64,000 nt of DNA from Nocardioides ganghwensis (GTDB taxonomy: Bacteria > Actinomycetota > Actinomycetes > Propionibacteriales > Nocardioidaceae), in NCBI RefSeq assembly GCF_014779655.1, contig NZ_JACXYX010000001.1:62001-126000 (forward strand). Reading direction: 5' to 3'. How positions within the stretch are numbered: position 1 is the first letter of the stretch; every line of letters begins with the position of its first letter. Made by a program: the position numbers and the translations under genes. The notes below the pieces were generated by a model. That model was given only the letters and a program-made list of their open reading frames with translations, had not been told where the DNA came from and searched no databases. Of the stretch, positions 49,773 through 58,441 are shown piece after piece.

Positions 49773-50416
49773 AGGGAGACTGCATCCACCAACCGGTCGG
49801 CCGCGTCGCGCGTGGACGCCACCAGCGCGGCGTTCGGCTCGTCGACGTCCTCCACCCATGCGCGGGCGGCGTCGGCGGACTTGCCGAACTGTTCGTGCCG
49901 CCGCACCAGCCGCTCGCGACGTACGTCGTCGTCGACCTCCACGAACCACACCTCCGCGCACAGCGGGCGTACGCGCTCCCACCCGCCGCTGTGCAGCAAG
50001 AGGTAGTTGCCCTCGGTGACCACCAGGCGCACCGACGGGGAGATGGCGATGGCGGCCGCGATGGGCTGCTCGAGGTCGCGCTCGAAGCCCGGCGCGTAGA
50101 GCGTGCGGCCGGGCTCGTCGTGCAACCGCCGGAGGGCGGCGACGTAGCCGTCGACGTCGAAGGTCTCCGGCGCACCCTTGCGGTCGCGGAGCCCGAGACG
50201 GTCGAGCTGGGCGTCGGCGAGGTGGAACCCGTCCATCGGCAGGTGGCCGACGGCGTCCGGGCCGAGGCGCGACGCCAACGCCGACAGCAGCGACGAGGTG
50301 ACCGTGGACTTGCCGGCTCCCGGCGAGCCCGCGATCCCGAGCACCACCCGACCCGGCCGCTCGAGGAGCGATGCGGCCCGGTCGACGAGGGCGATCGGGC
50401 CGTCCGGAGCGCGCAT
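49763..50416 (-). CDS. P-loop nucleoside/sugar kinase (uridine-kinase-like)
   Basis: A 217-aa P-loop kinase of the phosphoribulokinase/uridine kinase group: LGIAGSPGAGKSTVTSSLL (Walker A near 30), HLPMDGFHLADAQLD (DGFH substrate motif), GAPETFDVDGYV, APGFERDLEQPIAAAI, LVVTEGNYLLL. The substrate may be a nucleoside, pantothenate-like compound or fructose; the sequence alone does not decide. The gene is leaderless (TACGCT, 6 bases, ATG). The last codons reach into a REP-like repeat that supplies the stop. Confidence 0.85.
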   Translation of the reverse strand: MRAPDGPIALVDRAASLLERPGRVVLGIAGSPGAGKSTVTSSLLSALASRLGPDAVGHLPMDGFHLADAQLDRLGLRDRKGAPETFDVDGYVAALRRLHDEPGRTLYAPGFERDLEQPIAAAIAISPSVRLVVTEGNYLLLHSGGWERVRPLCAEVWFVEVDDDVRRERLVRRHEQFGKSADAARAWVEDVDEPNAALVASTRDAADRLVDAVSLGG

Positions 50417-50422
50417 GTCGCG

Positions 50423-50428
50423 AGCGTA
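50423..50428 (-). promoter_or_regulatory. -10 element of the P-loop kinase gene
   Basis: TACGCT on the minus strand, 6 bases before the ATG at 50416. Confidence 0.55.
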
Positions 50429-50435
50429 GTGGCGG

Positions 50436-50843
50436 CTACCGGATCCCGACGACGTCGGCGGGGACGGGGCGGATCTCGCCGCGGGTGGCGAGGTGCACGA
50501 CCTCGCACGGCACGCCGGCGCGGCGCGCGGCGGCGTACAGGCTCCTCGCCCAAGCGCGGTCGGTGTCGGTGATCGTGCCCTTGCCGGGACGCGAGCGCAG
50601 GAACGCGACGCGGACCCCCGGCGCCACCTCGCGGTCCAGCCTGTGCAGGATCTCCGCGAGGCCGTCCACGTGGGCGGCGTCGGGCGGTTCCTCGCACTCC
50701 GAGATCTCGGTCAGTTGCGGAAGGGGACGGTCGTCGACGACGAGCATCATCCAGACGCTGTGGCGGCCGAAGCTCCACGGGCCCATGAGCTCGCGCCACG
50801 CGTCCTCCACCTGGGTCTGGGTCGTCAGCACTGGTTCGAACAT
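50436..50843 (-). CDS. Conserved hypothetical protein, 135 aa
   Basis: A soluble alpha/beta protein: PVLTTQTQVEDAWRELMGPW, SFGRHSVWMMLVVDDRPLPQLTEISE, then VRVAFLRSRPGKGTITDTDRAWARSLYAAARRAGVPCEVVHLAT. The pattern recurs in actinobacterial hypothetical proteins, but I know no function. ATG 50843 is the only reasonable start. Its stop lies 20 bases upstream of the kinase gene's ATG, so its transcript runs into the kinase gene's promoter. Confidence 0.65.
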   Translation of the reverse strand: MFEPVLTTQTQVEDAWRELMGPWSFGRHSVWMMLVVDDRPLPQLTEISECEEPPDAAHVDGLAEILHRLDREVAPGVRVAFLRSRPGKGTITDTDRAWARSLYAAARRAGVPCEVVHLATRGEIRPVPADVVGIR

Positions 50844-50963
50844 GGCGCCGAGCCTGCCCCCGTCGAGGGCGTCTGGCGAACGGGTCTCCACAGGGCTGCG
50901 GGTTCTCCACAGATCCGGCCGAGTGGCTTGTGGCGTCCGTCTGCCGCGGCCTTGGGTGGAGAC

Positions 50964-52139
50964 ATGTCTCGGAACACCACTCCCGGCTTTCGCCGGCTGC
51001 CGCGCGTCGCCGACCAGATGACCGCCGCCCACGTCGACCTCGTGACGCAGTCCCTCGCTGCCGAGCGGTCCGGAGATGCCGCCCGCGCGCTCGAGCTGCA
51101 CGCCTCCGTCCCCGCCTTCAAGAAGCGGAGCCGGCACAACGTGCTGCTGACCCAGCTCGCCTCGCTCGGCGACGACCTGCCCGACTGGGTGTGGGCGCGC
51201 TGGATCGCCTACCAGGCCATCCGCTGCGAGGACCAGGACACCGACACGGGGAAGATCCAGCGACTCGCGCTCAAGTACGTCCTCGAGACCTTCCACGACG
51301 ACCAGCTCGCGGACTGCCACGCCAACGGCGGCGACCCGGTGCAGGTGTTCGCACGGGTGGCTTCCGAGTCCTGGCTGTTCCACCAGCTCCTCGTCCACGA
51401 GTTCGCCGGGCTCGACCGCTTCGTCGACGAGCTCGCCACGGGGCGCCTCGCCGAGCACGCTGCGCTGGCACGATCCTGGGTCGGGGCCCCGTTGAGGGGG
51501 TACGGGATCGGCGTCCCCCAGCCGGGCGGGCTGCTGCGCGTCGAGGACCTGGCCGCCGGGTCGTGGACCGACGTGCTGGACCTGGGCGCCCGGGCGACCG
51601 TCGGCGAGTCGGGTGGGGGATGGGTCCTTGGGCGGCTGGTGCCCAGTGGGGTCGACGACCTCCTGATGTTCGACGCCCCACCGATCGCCGTGCCCGAGCG
51701 CGTGGCCCGCGACGTGGCCGAGGCGCCGAAGCCGTGGGCGCGAGTCACCGAGGCCCTCGCCGAGGGCAGGCTCGTCGAGCGTCACCTCATGCGCACCGAC
51801 CTCGAGCTCGTCACCGACGTGCCCAGCATCGACCTCCTGAGAGTCGGTACGCCGCCCGCCGACCTCGAGCGCGTCACCGCCCAGCTGCGCGCGGGTCGTG
51901 ACGAGATCCCGCGAGCGGCCTTCCGGATCCTGCGGCGCGCCGCCGACCGGGCCCTGCCGGAGTCGGACGCTCCCCACGTCGCGGCGGCGGTCCTCCAGCC
52001 GACCGCGCACGCCGACGCGCGGCGGATGCTCGTCCGCGAGGGCCAGCACGACGTGTGGACGGGGTGGGCGGCGCTGGTGCACGAGCCCGCACGGGGGTTG
52101 CTCCTCGACCTCGCCGAGGCGGGCCGGGCTGCCGGATGA
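50964..52139 (+). CDS. Hypothetical protein, 391 aa
   Basis: A soluble, mostly helical protein: VDLVTQSLAAERSGDAARALELHASVP, RSRHNVLLTQLASLGDDLPDWVWARWIAYQAIR and VLETFHDDQLADCHANGGDP, with a beta-rich middle (LDLGARATVGESGGGWVLGRLVPSG). The final part is helical. No catalytic motif, signal or membrane segment is seen. ATG 50964 has GGTGGAG upstream. It is convergent with the SDR gene. Function unknown. Confidence 0.7.
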   Translation: MSRNTTPGFRRLPRVADQMTAAHVDLVTQSLAAERSGDAARALELHASVPAFKKRSRHNVLLTQLASLGDDLPDWVWARWIAYQAIRCEDQDTDTGKIQRLALKYVLETFHDDQLADCHANGGDPVQVFARVASESWLFHQLLVHEFAGLDRFVDELATGRLAEHAALARSWVGAPLRGYGIGVPQPGGLLRVEDLAAGSWTDVLDLGARATVGESGGGWVLGRLVPSGVDDLLMFDAPPIAVPERVARDVAEAPKPWARVTEALAEGRLVERHLMRTDLELVTDVPSIDLLRVGTPPADLERVTAQLRAGRDEIPRAAFRILRRAADRALPESDAPHVAAAVLQPTAHADARRMLVREGQHDVWTGWAALVHEPARGLLLDLAEAGRAAG

Positions 52140-52194
52140 CCTCGCCGCCGAGCGGGTCCTGACCATCCGGCCCGGAGTCGCCTGCCCGAGGCGT

Positions 52195-53022
52195 CTACCT
52201 GGTCCCGTACGTCCGGCTCACGACCTCGTCGAACACCCGGTCGGGCAGCAGGTCGCGCGAGGTGGTGATCACGCGCGCTCCGCGCCCGACGGGGTAGCGC
52301 GCGGCGGGGCGCTTGGCGAGGGCCGCCTTCACGATCTTGTCCGCGACCTCCTCGGGACTGGAGGCCCGCGACGGCTCGTCGAAGCGCTCCATCACGCCGT
52401 GCGCCTTGCGCGCCCAGTCGGCGTACGCCCCGTCGCCCGAGCGCTCGAGCAGCGAGTCGCGGGCGATCTCGTTCCACTCGGTGCGGATCGGACCGGGCTC
52501 GATGAGCACGACCTGGATGCCGAACGGGCGCAGCTCCATGCGGAGGCTGTCGCTGAAGCCCTCCACCGCGAACTTGGTCGCGTGGTACCAGGCGCCGAAC
52601 GGCTCGTAGAACTTCCCGCCGATCGAGGAGATGTTGATGATCCGCCCGGACCTCCGTGACCGCATGTGCGGCGTGACGAGCTGGACCAGGCGGGCCAGGC
52701 CGAACACGTTGACCTCGAACTGTCGGCGGGCCTCGTCGATCGGGACGTCCTCGACGGCGCCGTACGACCCGTAGCCCGCGTTGTTGACCAGGACGTCGAT
52801 GCGGCCCTGCTCGGTGATGATCCGCTCGATCCCGGCGACCATCGAGGCGTCGTCGGTGACGTCCATCGCGAAGACGTGCACGCCCTCGGACTCGAGCGCC
52901 GACATGCGCTCGACACGGCGCGCCACGGCGTACACCGCGAACCCCTTCGCGAGGAGGGCGCGGGCGGTGGCCTCACCGATGCCGGACGATCCACCGGTGA
53001 CGAGGGCGACGGGCTTGCTCAT
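52195..53022 (-). CDS. Short-chain dehydrogenase/reductase
   Basis: A 275-aa classical SDR: cofactor motif TGGSSGIGEATA (13-21), a basic residue after the second strand (ARRVERM) favouring NADP(H), DVTDD, NNAGYG, catalytic Ser in NISSIGG and YHATKFAVEG (Tyr and Lys). The C-terminal extension (RPAARYPVGRGARVITTSRDLLPDRVFDEVVSR) is common in SDRs annotated as acyl- or steroid-related. The gene is leaderless (TACGCT, 6 bases, ATG). Confidence 0.92.
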   Translation of the reverse strand: MSKPVALVTGGSSGIGEATARALLAKGFAVYAVARRVERMSALESEGVHVFAMDVTDDASMVAGIERIITEQGRIDVLVNNAGYGSYGAVEDVPIDEARRQFEVNVFGLARLVQLVTPHMRSRRSGRIINISSIGGKFYEPFGAWYHATKFAVEGFSDSLRMELRPFGIQVVLIEPGPIRTEWNEIARDSLLERSGDGAYADWARKAHGVMERFDEPSRASSPEEVADKIVKAALAKRPAARYPVGRGARVITTSRDLLPDRVFDEVVSRTYGTR

Positions 53023-53028
53023 GCGGCG

Positions 53029-53034
53029 AGCGTA
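53029..53034 (-). promoter_or_regulatory. -10 element of the SDR gene
   Basis: TACGCT on the minus strand, 6 bases (CGCCGC) before the ATG at 53022. Confidence 0.55.
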
Positions 53035-53062
53035 GCCAGCGCCCTCGCCTACCGGTGGCGGC

Positions 53063-56000
53063 TCAGTCCAGCAGGTGCTCCAGCGCCCTCCCCATCACCT
53101 CGTTGCGCTCCGCCGGCGTGGCGATGCCCTCGAACCCGAACCCCAGCAGCAGGGAGTCGGGCGTGGAGATCGCGGCACCCACGGGGAACCCGCCGGCGTC
53201 GGTCACGATCCAGTCGTTGCCGTTGGCGGCGCTGCCCGGAGGAGCGCCGGGCACCTCCCACCCGTCGAGGCCCGCCTCGAAGGAGGTCGACGAACCGTCG
53301 GGCAGGGTCACGTCGTCGACGAACGTCCCGAGGTTCTGGGTGGCCCAGTCGCTCGCGTACGTGATCGACACCTCGACCTGGCCACCGGCCCACTCGCCGA
53401 GGTCGACGCTCCACTCCTGCCATCCACTCGAGGAGCCCGAGGCTGCGTGCCACTCACCCGTCTCGCCCGAGGCCGTGCACGTCTCCGTGCCGGCGTCGTA
53501 GGTCTGGTAGTGGTCGAGCTGCGGGTGCAGCTCGCGCCAGCCCGACGCACAGCTCTCGCCGGTCTCCTGCGAGGTGTGGCCGTTGAGGTCGGGCAGCGTC
53601 GTCCAGTCGTCACCACTGGGCGTGCGCGCCTCGACGAACACGTAGTCCCAGTCGGCCTCGGTGTCGTAGGACGTCCAGAAGTCGAGGGTGCCGCCGCCGG
53701 CCGGGACGTCCACCGTCCGGGTCAGCCGCTTGTAGGACACGTCGGCGAGCTGGCTGTAGACGTACTGGTCGCCGGTGTGCGGGTCGAACGGTCCGCCCGG
53801 CTTGTCCCAGCGTGCCGAGGGCCAGCTCTCGAACTGCGGGAACTGCTCGACCGGAAGGATGCCGCTGGTCGAGATGAACGACGACGTCTCGTCCTGGTTG
53901 TCCGCCGAGTCGGGGCCGTTCATCGCCCACGTCGCTCCGGCGAACGGGTCGTCGATCCCGGCCACGTCGTGGACGTCGCCGTTGTCGTCGAGCCCGTCGC
54001 CGGCGATCTGCACGTATCCGCCGAACCAGTACTGGAGGACGTCGTTGGTCCCGTCGCCCGAGCCGCGCAGGGCGAGACACCGACGGCTGTCGACCTCCGC
54101 CGGAAGCGGGAGCGGGCGGCATGCGATCTCGCCCTTCGGGTCGTAGTACTGCGTGCCCACGGCCGCGCCGGTGTACTGCATCCCGGCCCAGTCGCCGGTG
54201 TACATCACCTGGCCGCCCTCGTTGAGGTAGGCCCGGAACTCCAGCATCTGGTCGAGCGCGAGCCGGTCCACGTTGCCGGGGCCGCGCCCGGCCGTACGGG
54301 TGACGACGTCGTCGCCGGTGTACCAGATCGCCGCGTCGTAGTGGCTGAGCACGCCGAGGGCATCGGGAGCCGTACGACCTTGCGCATCCACGTCGTAGAC
54401 GTCGGCGTCCTCGCCGTTGGCGACGAGGGCGTCGAGGTAGTAGTCGAGGTAGTGCGGACCGGGTGTCTGGTTGGGCGACGCGCCCGTGTAGTCCTCGGCC
54501 GCGACGACCAGGACCCGGTCGCCGGACTCGGAGACCGCCTCGTAGCTGAACGACTCGCTGCTCTCGCCGCCACCCTCGAACCACACCTCGACGATGTCGC
54601 CGGGATCGGTGCCGGTGACCGTGCCGCGGACCTGGTGGTAGTGCGTCGAGGTCATCCCGAAGCGCTCACCCCCGGCCCACTCGGTGGTGGGGCCGGACTG
54701 GGTGGGGCCGCCGTTGACCTTCCACTTCGCGGTGACCGCGCCGAGGCTCCGCTTGGCGAGCACGGCGACGGTCTGGGGGTCGCCGTACGACTTGTCGAAG
54801 CTGAGGTTCACCGCCGGCAGGCCGGACTTGTAGGAGTCCTCGGTGTCGAGGTGGAAGGGCTTGGTCTTGATGCCGAGGACCGACTTCGGGTCGTCGGGGT
54901 CCGCCGCGGACTCCGCCACGGACTCGGCGAACGGCAGATTGCGCTCGAACTCCTCGGCCACCAGCTGCTCGTCGTCGGGGAAGACGAAGCCGCACCCGGG
55001 GCAACCGGGCGAGAGCTCAGGGGTCCAGGCCAGCGTGCCGTTCGCCTCCTGCACGTAGCCGTCGGTCTCGCCGTTGGTGACGTAGAGGACGTCGGAGGAC
55101 AGGCCGGGGTGGTAGCCCTCGATGGCGGCCTCGTCGAGGTTGCCCGAGAGGGCGTGGTAGATCGGGTCGTCGGCCGTCGGGGTGCCGATCTGCCAGCCGT
55201 CGTTGTAGAGCAGCCACTCCCCGTTGGAGTGGTAGTTGACCAGGAACTCCGCCTTGGCCAGGTCGAAGAGCCGGATGGCCGCTTGCGTCTCGGGCTCCGA
55301 GGCGGGGGACGGCCCGCGGTAGGTCTCGCTGGACGGGATGTCGGACGAGCCCTCGTTGTCGTAGCCCCAGTGCGCGGGGAAGTTGCGGTTGGGGTCGACG
55401 CCGTCGCCGACCTGGGTGATGCCGTCGCCGTTGTTGTCGCGCAGGTTCTTGCGCCACAGCCTCTCGTCGGTGAACGTGTACTCGTAGCCGTCGGGGTTCA
55501 TCACCGGCACGAACCACAGCTCGGTGCTCTGGAGGAGCTTCTTGGTCGGCTCGTCGTCGGCCTCCCAGCGCTCGAGGTAGGTGTACATCAGCCGACGGAC
55601 GACCTCTGGCGCGATCCACTCCCGCGCGTGCTGGGTGGCGCTGAAGATCGCCGCCGGCCGCGAGCCGTCCTTCTGCCCGCGCGCGCCCTGCGTCATCTTG
55701 AGCGCGAGGATGTCGCGGCCCTGGTAGGTCGTGCCGAGCTTCACCAGCTTGGTGACGCCGGGGTGGTCCCTCGCGATGGTGGTGAGCTGGTCGCGGTAGC
55801 CGCCGGGCTCGTCGTAGGACTTCCACACGGTGTAGCCGGAGGCGGCCTGCGCGGCGGCGAACTGCCGCACGGTCTGGCCGCCCTTGACCCGCGCCAGGCG
55901 CATGTCGATGCCCTCCCCGCGCAGTCGCTCGGCCTCGTCCCTGGTCAGGACGAGGTCGACGCGGGTCGTGTCACCGGTCGGGTGCGCCTCGTGGAGGTCG

Positions 56001-56191
56001 TAGCCCTGACGGGCGAGGGTGCGCAGCTGCTCGGCGCTGACGCCCCTCGCGGTGTAGGCGTCCAGCGGCTGGTCGGCCTGCGGAGCACTCCGGGCGGCGG
56101 TGGGCGGCGAGGTCGACGAGGGCGGAGCCAGGCCCACTCCCAGGGCAGCGACGGCGACGGCGACGACGGATCCGGACAGCAGGCGACGCAT
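53063..56191 (-). CDS. Secreted M14 zinc carboxypeptidase, multidomain
   Basis: A 1042-aa exported peptidase. A signal peptide (GSVVAVAVAALGVGLAPP) and a propeptide-like region precede the M14 domain (about 120-460). Zinc ligands are TQHAREW (His-x-x-Glu) and VNYHSNGEW; substrate-binding DPNRNFPAHWG and catalytic Glu in AWTPELSPGC are present. The rest includes an immune-inhibitor-A-like or Ig-like middle part, a glutamine-amidotransferase-like segment (AIWYTGDDVV, MYTGDWAGMQYTG) and a jelly-roll-like end (LDFWTSYDTEADWDYVFVEAR; WQEWSVDLGEWAGGQVEVSITYASDW). It should remove C-terminal residues outside the cell. GGAGG precedes the ATG. Confidence 0.92.
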   Translation of the reverse strand: MRRLLSGSVVAVAVAALGVGLAPPSSTSPPTAARSAPQADQPLDAYTARGVSAEQLRTLARQGYDLHEAHPTGDTTRVDLVLTRDEAERLRGEGIDMRLARVKGGQTVRQFAAAQAASGYTVWKSYDEPGGYRDQLTTIARDHPGVTKLVKLGTTYQGRDILALKMTQGARGQKDGSRPAAIFSATQHAREWIAPEVVRRLMYTYLERWEADDEPTKKLLQSTELWFVPVMNPDGYEYTFTDERLWRKNLRDNNGDGITQVGDGVDPNRNFPAHWGYDNEGSSDIPSSETYRGPSPASEPETQAAIRLFDLAKAEFLVNYHSNGEWLLYNDGWQIGTPTADDPIYHALSGNLDEAAIEGYHPGLSSDVLYVTNGETDGYVQEANGTLAWTPELSPGCPGCGFVFPDDEQLVAEEFERNLPFAESVAESAADPDDPKSVLGIKTKPFHLDTEDSYKSGLPAVNLSFDKSYGDPQTVAVLAKRSLGAVTAKWKVNGGPTQSGPTTEWAGGERFGMTSTHYHQVRGTVTGTDPGDIVEVWFEGGGESSESFSYEAVSESGDRVLVVAAEDYTGASPNQTPGPHYLDYYLDALVANGEDADVYDVDAQGRTAPDALGVLSHYDAAIWYTGDDVVTRTAGRGPGNVDRLALDQMLEFRAYLNEGGQVMYTGDWAGMQYTGAAVGTQYYDPKGEIACRPLPLPAEVDSRRCLALRGSGDGTNDVLQYWFGGYVQIAGDGLDDNGDVHDVAGIDDPFAGATWAMNGPDSADNQDETSSFISTSGILPVEQFPQFESWPSARWDKPGGPFDPHTGDQYVYSQLADVSYKRLTRTVDVPAGGGTLDFWTSYDTEADWDYVFVEARTPSGDDWTTLPDLNGHTSQETGESCASGWRELHPQLDHYQTYDAGTETCTASGETGEWHAASGSSSGWQEWSVDLGEWAGGQVEVSITYASDWATQNLGTFVDDVTLPDGSSTSFEAGLDGWEVPGAPPGSAANGNDWIVTDAGGFPVGAAISTPDSLLLGFGFEGIATPAERNEVMGRALEHLLD

Positions 56192-56301
56192 GGGGACCTC
56201 CGAGGGGTGTGATCCACGTCACACTGCCACCGCTCGGGTCGTTGCGGAATACCCCAGATGGGACTGCCCGTCCTCGGCCCCGCGACCACCGGCACGAGCG
56301 G

Positions 56302-56307
56302 TACGGT
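56302..56307 (+). promoter_or_regulatory. -10 element of the serine hydrolase gene
   Basis: TACGGT followed by 6 bases (CGCCGC) and the ATG at 56314; no ribosome site. Confidence 0.55.
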
Positions 56308-56313
56308 CGCCGC

Positions 56314-57450
56314 ATGGCGGACCTCGAGGCGACGCTGCGGCCCTACGTCGACTCCGGCGCGATCCCGGGCCTCGTCGCCCTCGTCGCGCGGGGAGACGAG
56401 GCCGAGGTCGTCACCCTCGGCGAGCAGGACTCGAGCGGCACGCCGATGGCGCGCGACTCGATCTTCCGGGCCGCGTCGATCACCAAGCCGCTGACGGCCG
56501 CGCTGACGATGCTGCTCGTCGAGGACGGGCGCATCGACCTCGACGCCCCTGTCGGCGACCTGCTCCCCGAGCTCGCCGAGCCTCGGGTGCTGCGTACGTT
56601 CGACAGCCCGCTCGACGACACGGTGGCGTGCGCGCGGCCGATCACTGCCAGGCATCTGCTCACGGGGACGGCGGGGCACGGCTTCTGCACGTGGGACTCC
56701 GCCGTCACGCCGCTGCTCATCGAGCGGTTGGGCCAGGCCGCGGACGACATCCACGAGGTGCCCGCGCCCGACGAGTGGATGCGGCGGCTGTCGGAGATCC
56801 CGCTCATGCACCAGCCCGGCGAGGGCTGGACCTACAACGCCTCGTACGACGTGCTCGGCGTCCTCGCCGCGCGCGCGGCCCGGCAGGACCTCGCCGACGC
56901 GATGGCCGATCGCCTGCTCGAGCCGCTCGGGATGCACGACACCGGCTTCCACGTGCCGGACGAGGAACGCCACCGGTTCACCACGCTCCACGGCGCGAAC
57001 GACGGCGCGAACGACGGCGCGCTCCCCGTGCGGGACGAGCCCGACGGCTGCTTCAGCCGCCCGCCTGCCTTCGCCTCCGGGTCGGGCGGGCTCGTCACCA
57101 CGGCCGACGACTGGCTGGCCTTCGGCCGGACGCTGCTGGCGGACGGCGACGGGCTGCTGCAGCCGGAGTCGGTGCGGCTGATGATGACCGACCACACGAC
57201 GCCACGGCAGCGAGAGCTGGGCGGGTTCTTCCTCGACGGCCAGGGCTGGGGGTTCGGCGGCGGTGTCGACACCGAGCTGCTCCACGAGTGGAACGTCGTC
57301 GGACGCTACGGCTGGGTCGGCGGCACCGGCACCGCGGCGTACGTCGACCCGCGTGCCGGCACCGTGTCGATCCTCCTCACCCAGGTCGAGCTCGGGGGCC
57401 CCGAGTCTGCGGGCGTGCTCGAGGCGTTCTGGACCGCCGCCGCCTCCTGA
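56314..57450 (+). CDS. Beta-lactamase-fold serine hydrolase
   Basis: A 378-aa class C beta-lactamase-like enzyme. The nucleophile motif SxxK is SITK near 49 (FRAASITKPLTAALTMLLVEDGRIDLD); the Tyr motif is YNASYDVLG near 172; a GWVGGTG segment near 330 corresponds to the third KTG-like box. There is no signal peptide, so it acts in the cytoplasm, unlike true beta-lactamases. A short tandem repeat (GANDGANDGA) lies near 228. Likely an esterase or peptidase. The leaderless layout fixes the start; an earlier in-frame ATG at 56209 is rejected. Confidence 0.85.
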   Translation: MADLEATLRPYVDSGAIPGLVALVARGDEAEVVTLGEQDSSGTPMARDSIFRAASITKPLTAALTMLLVEDGRIDLDAPVGDLLPELAEPRVLRTFDSPLDDTVACARPITARHLLTGTAGHGFCTWDSAVTPLLIERLGQAADDIHEVPAPDEWMRRLSEIPLMHQPGEGWTYNASYDVLGVLAARAARQDLADAMADRLLEPLGMHDTGFHVPDEERHRFTTLHGANDGANDGALPVRDEPDGCFSRPPAFASGSGGLVTTADDWLAFGRTLLADGDGLLQPESVRLMMTDHTTPRQRELGGFFLDGQGWGFGGGVDTELLHEWNVVGRYGWVGGTGTAAYVDPRAGTVSILLTQVELGGPESAGVLEAFWTAAAS

Positions 57451-57474
57451 ACGCCCTCGGCCGCCCGCGACCGG

Positions 57475-57663
57475 TCAGGCGCCCAGGGCGTCGAGCCCGT
57501 GGTAGACCGCGAACGCCGGCCAGACGATCCCCTCGAGGATCGCCAGGACGTGCTGCCAGAAGCCGTCGGCCTGCATCCAGAAGTAGACCCAGGCGCCGAA
57601 CATGCCGATGCCGTAGATCGCGTTGCCCGCCTGTCCCGTGGTGCTGCCCGTGCGATCAGCCAT
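57475..57663 (-). CDS. Small membrane protein, 62 aa
   Basis: One or two hydrophobic helices (AIYGIGMFGAWVYFWMQADGFW and HVLAILEGIVWPAFAVYHGLDAL). The ATG at 57663 has GGAGGA upstream and overlaps the end of the PAP2 gene by 8 bases, so it is the last gene of that operon. Function unknown. Confidence 0.75.
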   Translation of the reverse strand: MADRTGSTTGQAGNAIYGIGMFGAWVYFWMQADGFWQHVLAILEGIVWPAFAVYHGLDALGA

Positions 57664-58441
57664 GGTGTCCTCCCTCGTCGACGACGCTAGGCGGACGCGC
57701 GACCTGCTGGCAGGGCCGTTCGGCCTCCCCGTCCTCGGCACTCGACCCCACCCACCTCGCCGCCCCCAGCCCGACGACGGCGAGCAGCACCCCCGCCGGG
57801 AGGTCGAGGACCCAGTGGTTCGCCGTGGCCAGCACCACCCAGCACATGACGAGCGGGTGCAGCACGCACCAGGTCCGGAGGAGGAGCGACCGGGACAGCT
57901 GCCAGACCACCGCGCACACGACCACCAGGTAGCCGACGTGGAAGCTCGGCATCGCGGCGATCTCGTTGGCGATGCCGACCGGACGGGCGGCAGCGTCGAC
58001 GGCCGAGGTGCTGATGGTGTCGGTGTAGCCGAGGTCGGTGAGGCGAGGCGGGGCGAGGGGCCAGAGGACGTACGCCGGCAGCCCGACGATCCCGCCCGCG
58101 AGCAGGGCGTTGCGCAGGAAGGCGTAGTCGCGGGGACGGCGGACGAAGAGGACGACCAGGGCCAGGGCGACCACGGGCAGGTAACCCCACACGTAGAACC
58201 AGGACGCGACGGTCGCCAGCCACGGCACGGCCTCGACGGAGTCCTGGGCCGCGTGCTCCCAGTCGAGGTGCAGGGACTCCTGCAGCGACAGCAGCGAGTG
58301 GGCGTGGGCCACCGCGACGTCGAAATCGTCGAGGGTGAGCCGGCGCGCCAGCAGGTTGACGAGCAGCGCCGCGCCGACCACGCCGACCTCGACCAGCACG
58401 CCCCGCAGCCCCGGGGCGCGCCGGAGCAGGAGCGGGCTCAT
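57656..58441 (-). CDS. PAP2-superfamily membrane phosphatase
   Basis: A 261-aa membrane enzyme of the PAP2/inositolphosphotransferase group: six hydrophobic segments and the phosphatase motifs MPSFHVGYLVVV (motif 2) and ANHWVLDLPAGVLLAV (motif 3). These enzymes remove or transfer phosphate on lipid substrates at the outer face of the membrane. The ATG overlaps the acyltransferase-like gene's stop (ATGA), indicating joint function in lipid or envelope metabolism. Confidence 0.85.
   Translation of the reverse strand: MSPLLLRRAPGLRGVLVEVGVVGAALLVNLLARRLTLDDFDVAVAHAHSLLSLQESLHLDWEHAAQDSVEAVPWLATVASWFYVWGYLPVVALALVVLFVRRPRDYAFLRNALLAGGIVGLPAYVLWPLAPPRLTDLGYTDTISTSAVDAAARPVGIANEIAAMPSFHVGYLVVVCAVVWQLSRSLLLRTWCVLHPLVMCWVVLATANHWVLDLPAGVLLAVVGLGAARWVGSSAEDGEAERPCQQVARPPSVVDEGGHHG

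Noticed and set aside
50884..50911. Two DnaA-box-like sequences (GTCTCCACA, TTCTCCACA)
   Set aside because: Each differs from the actinobacterial consensus, and there is no dnaA, dnaN or AT-rich region near; not evidence of an origin.
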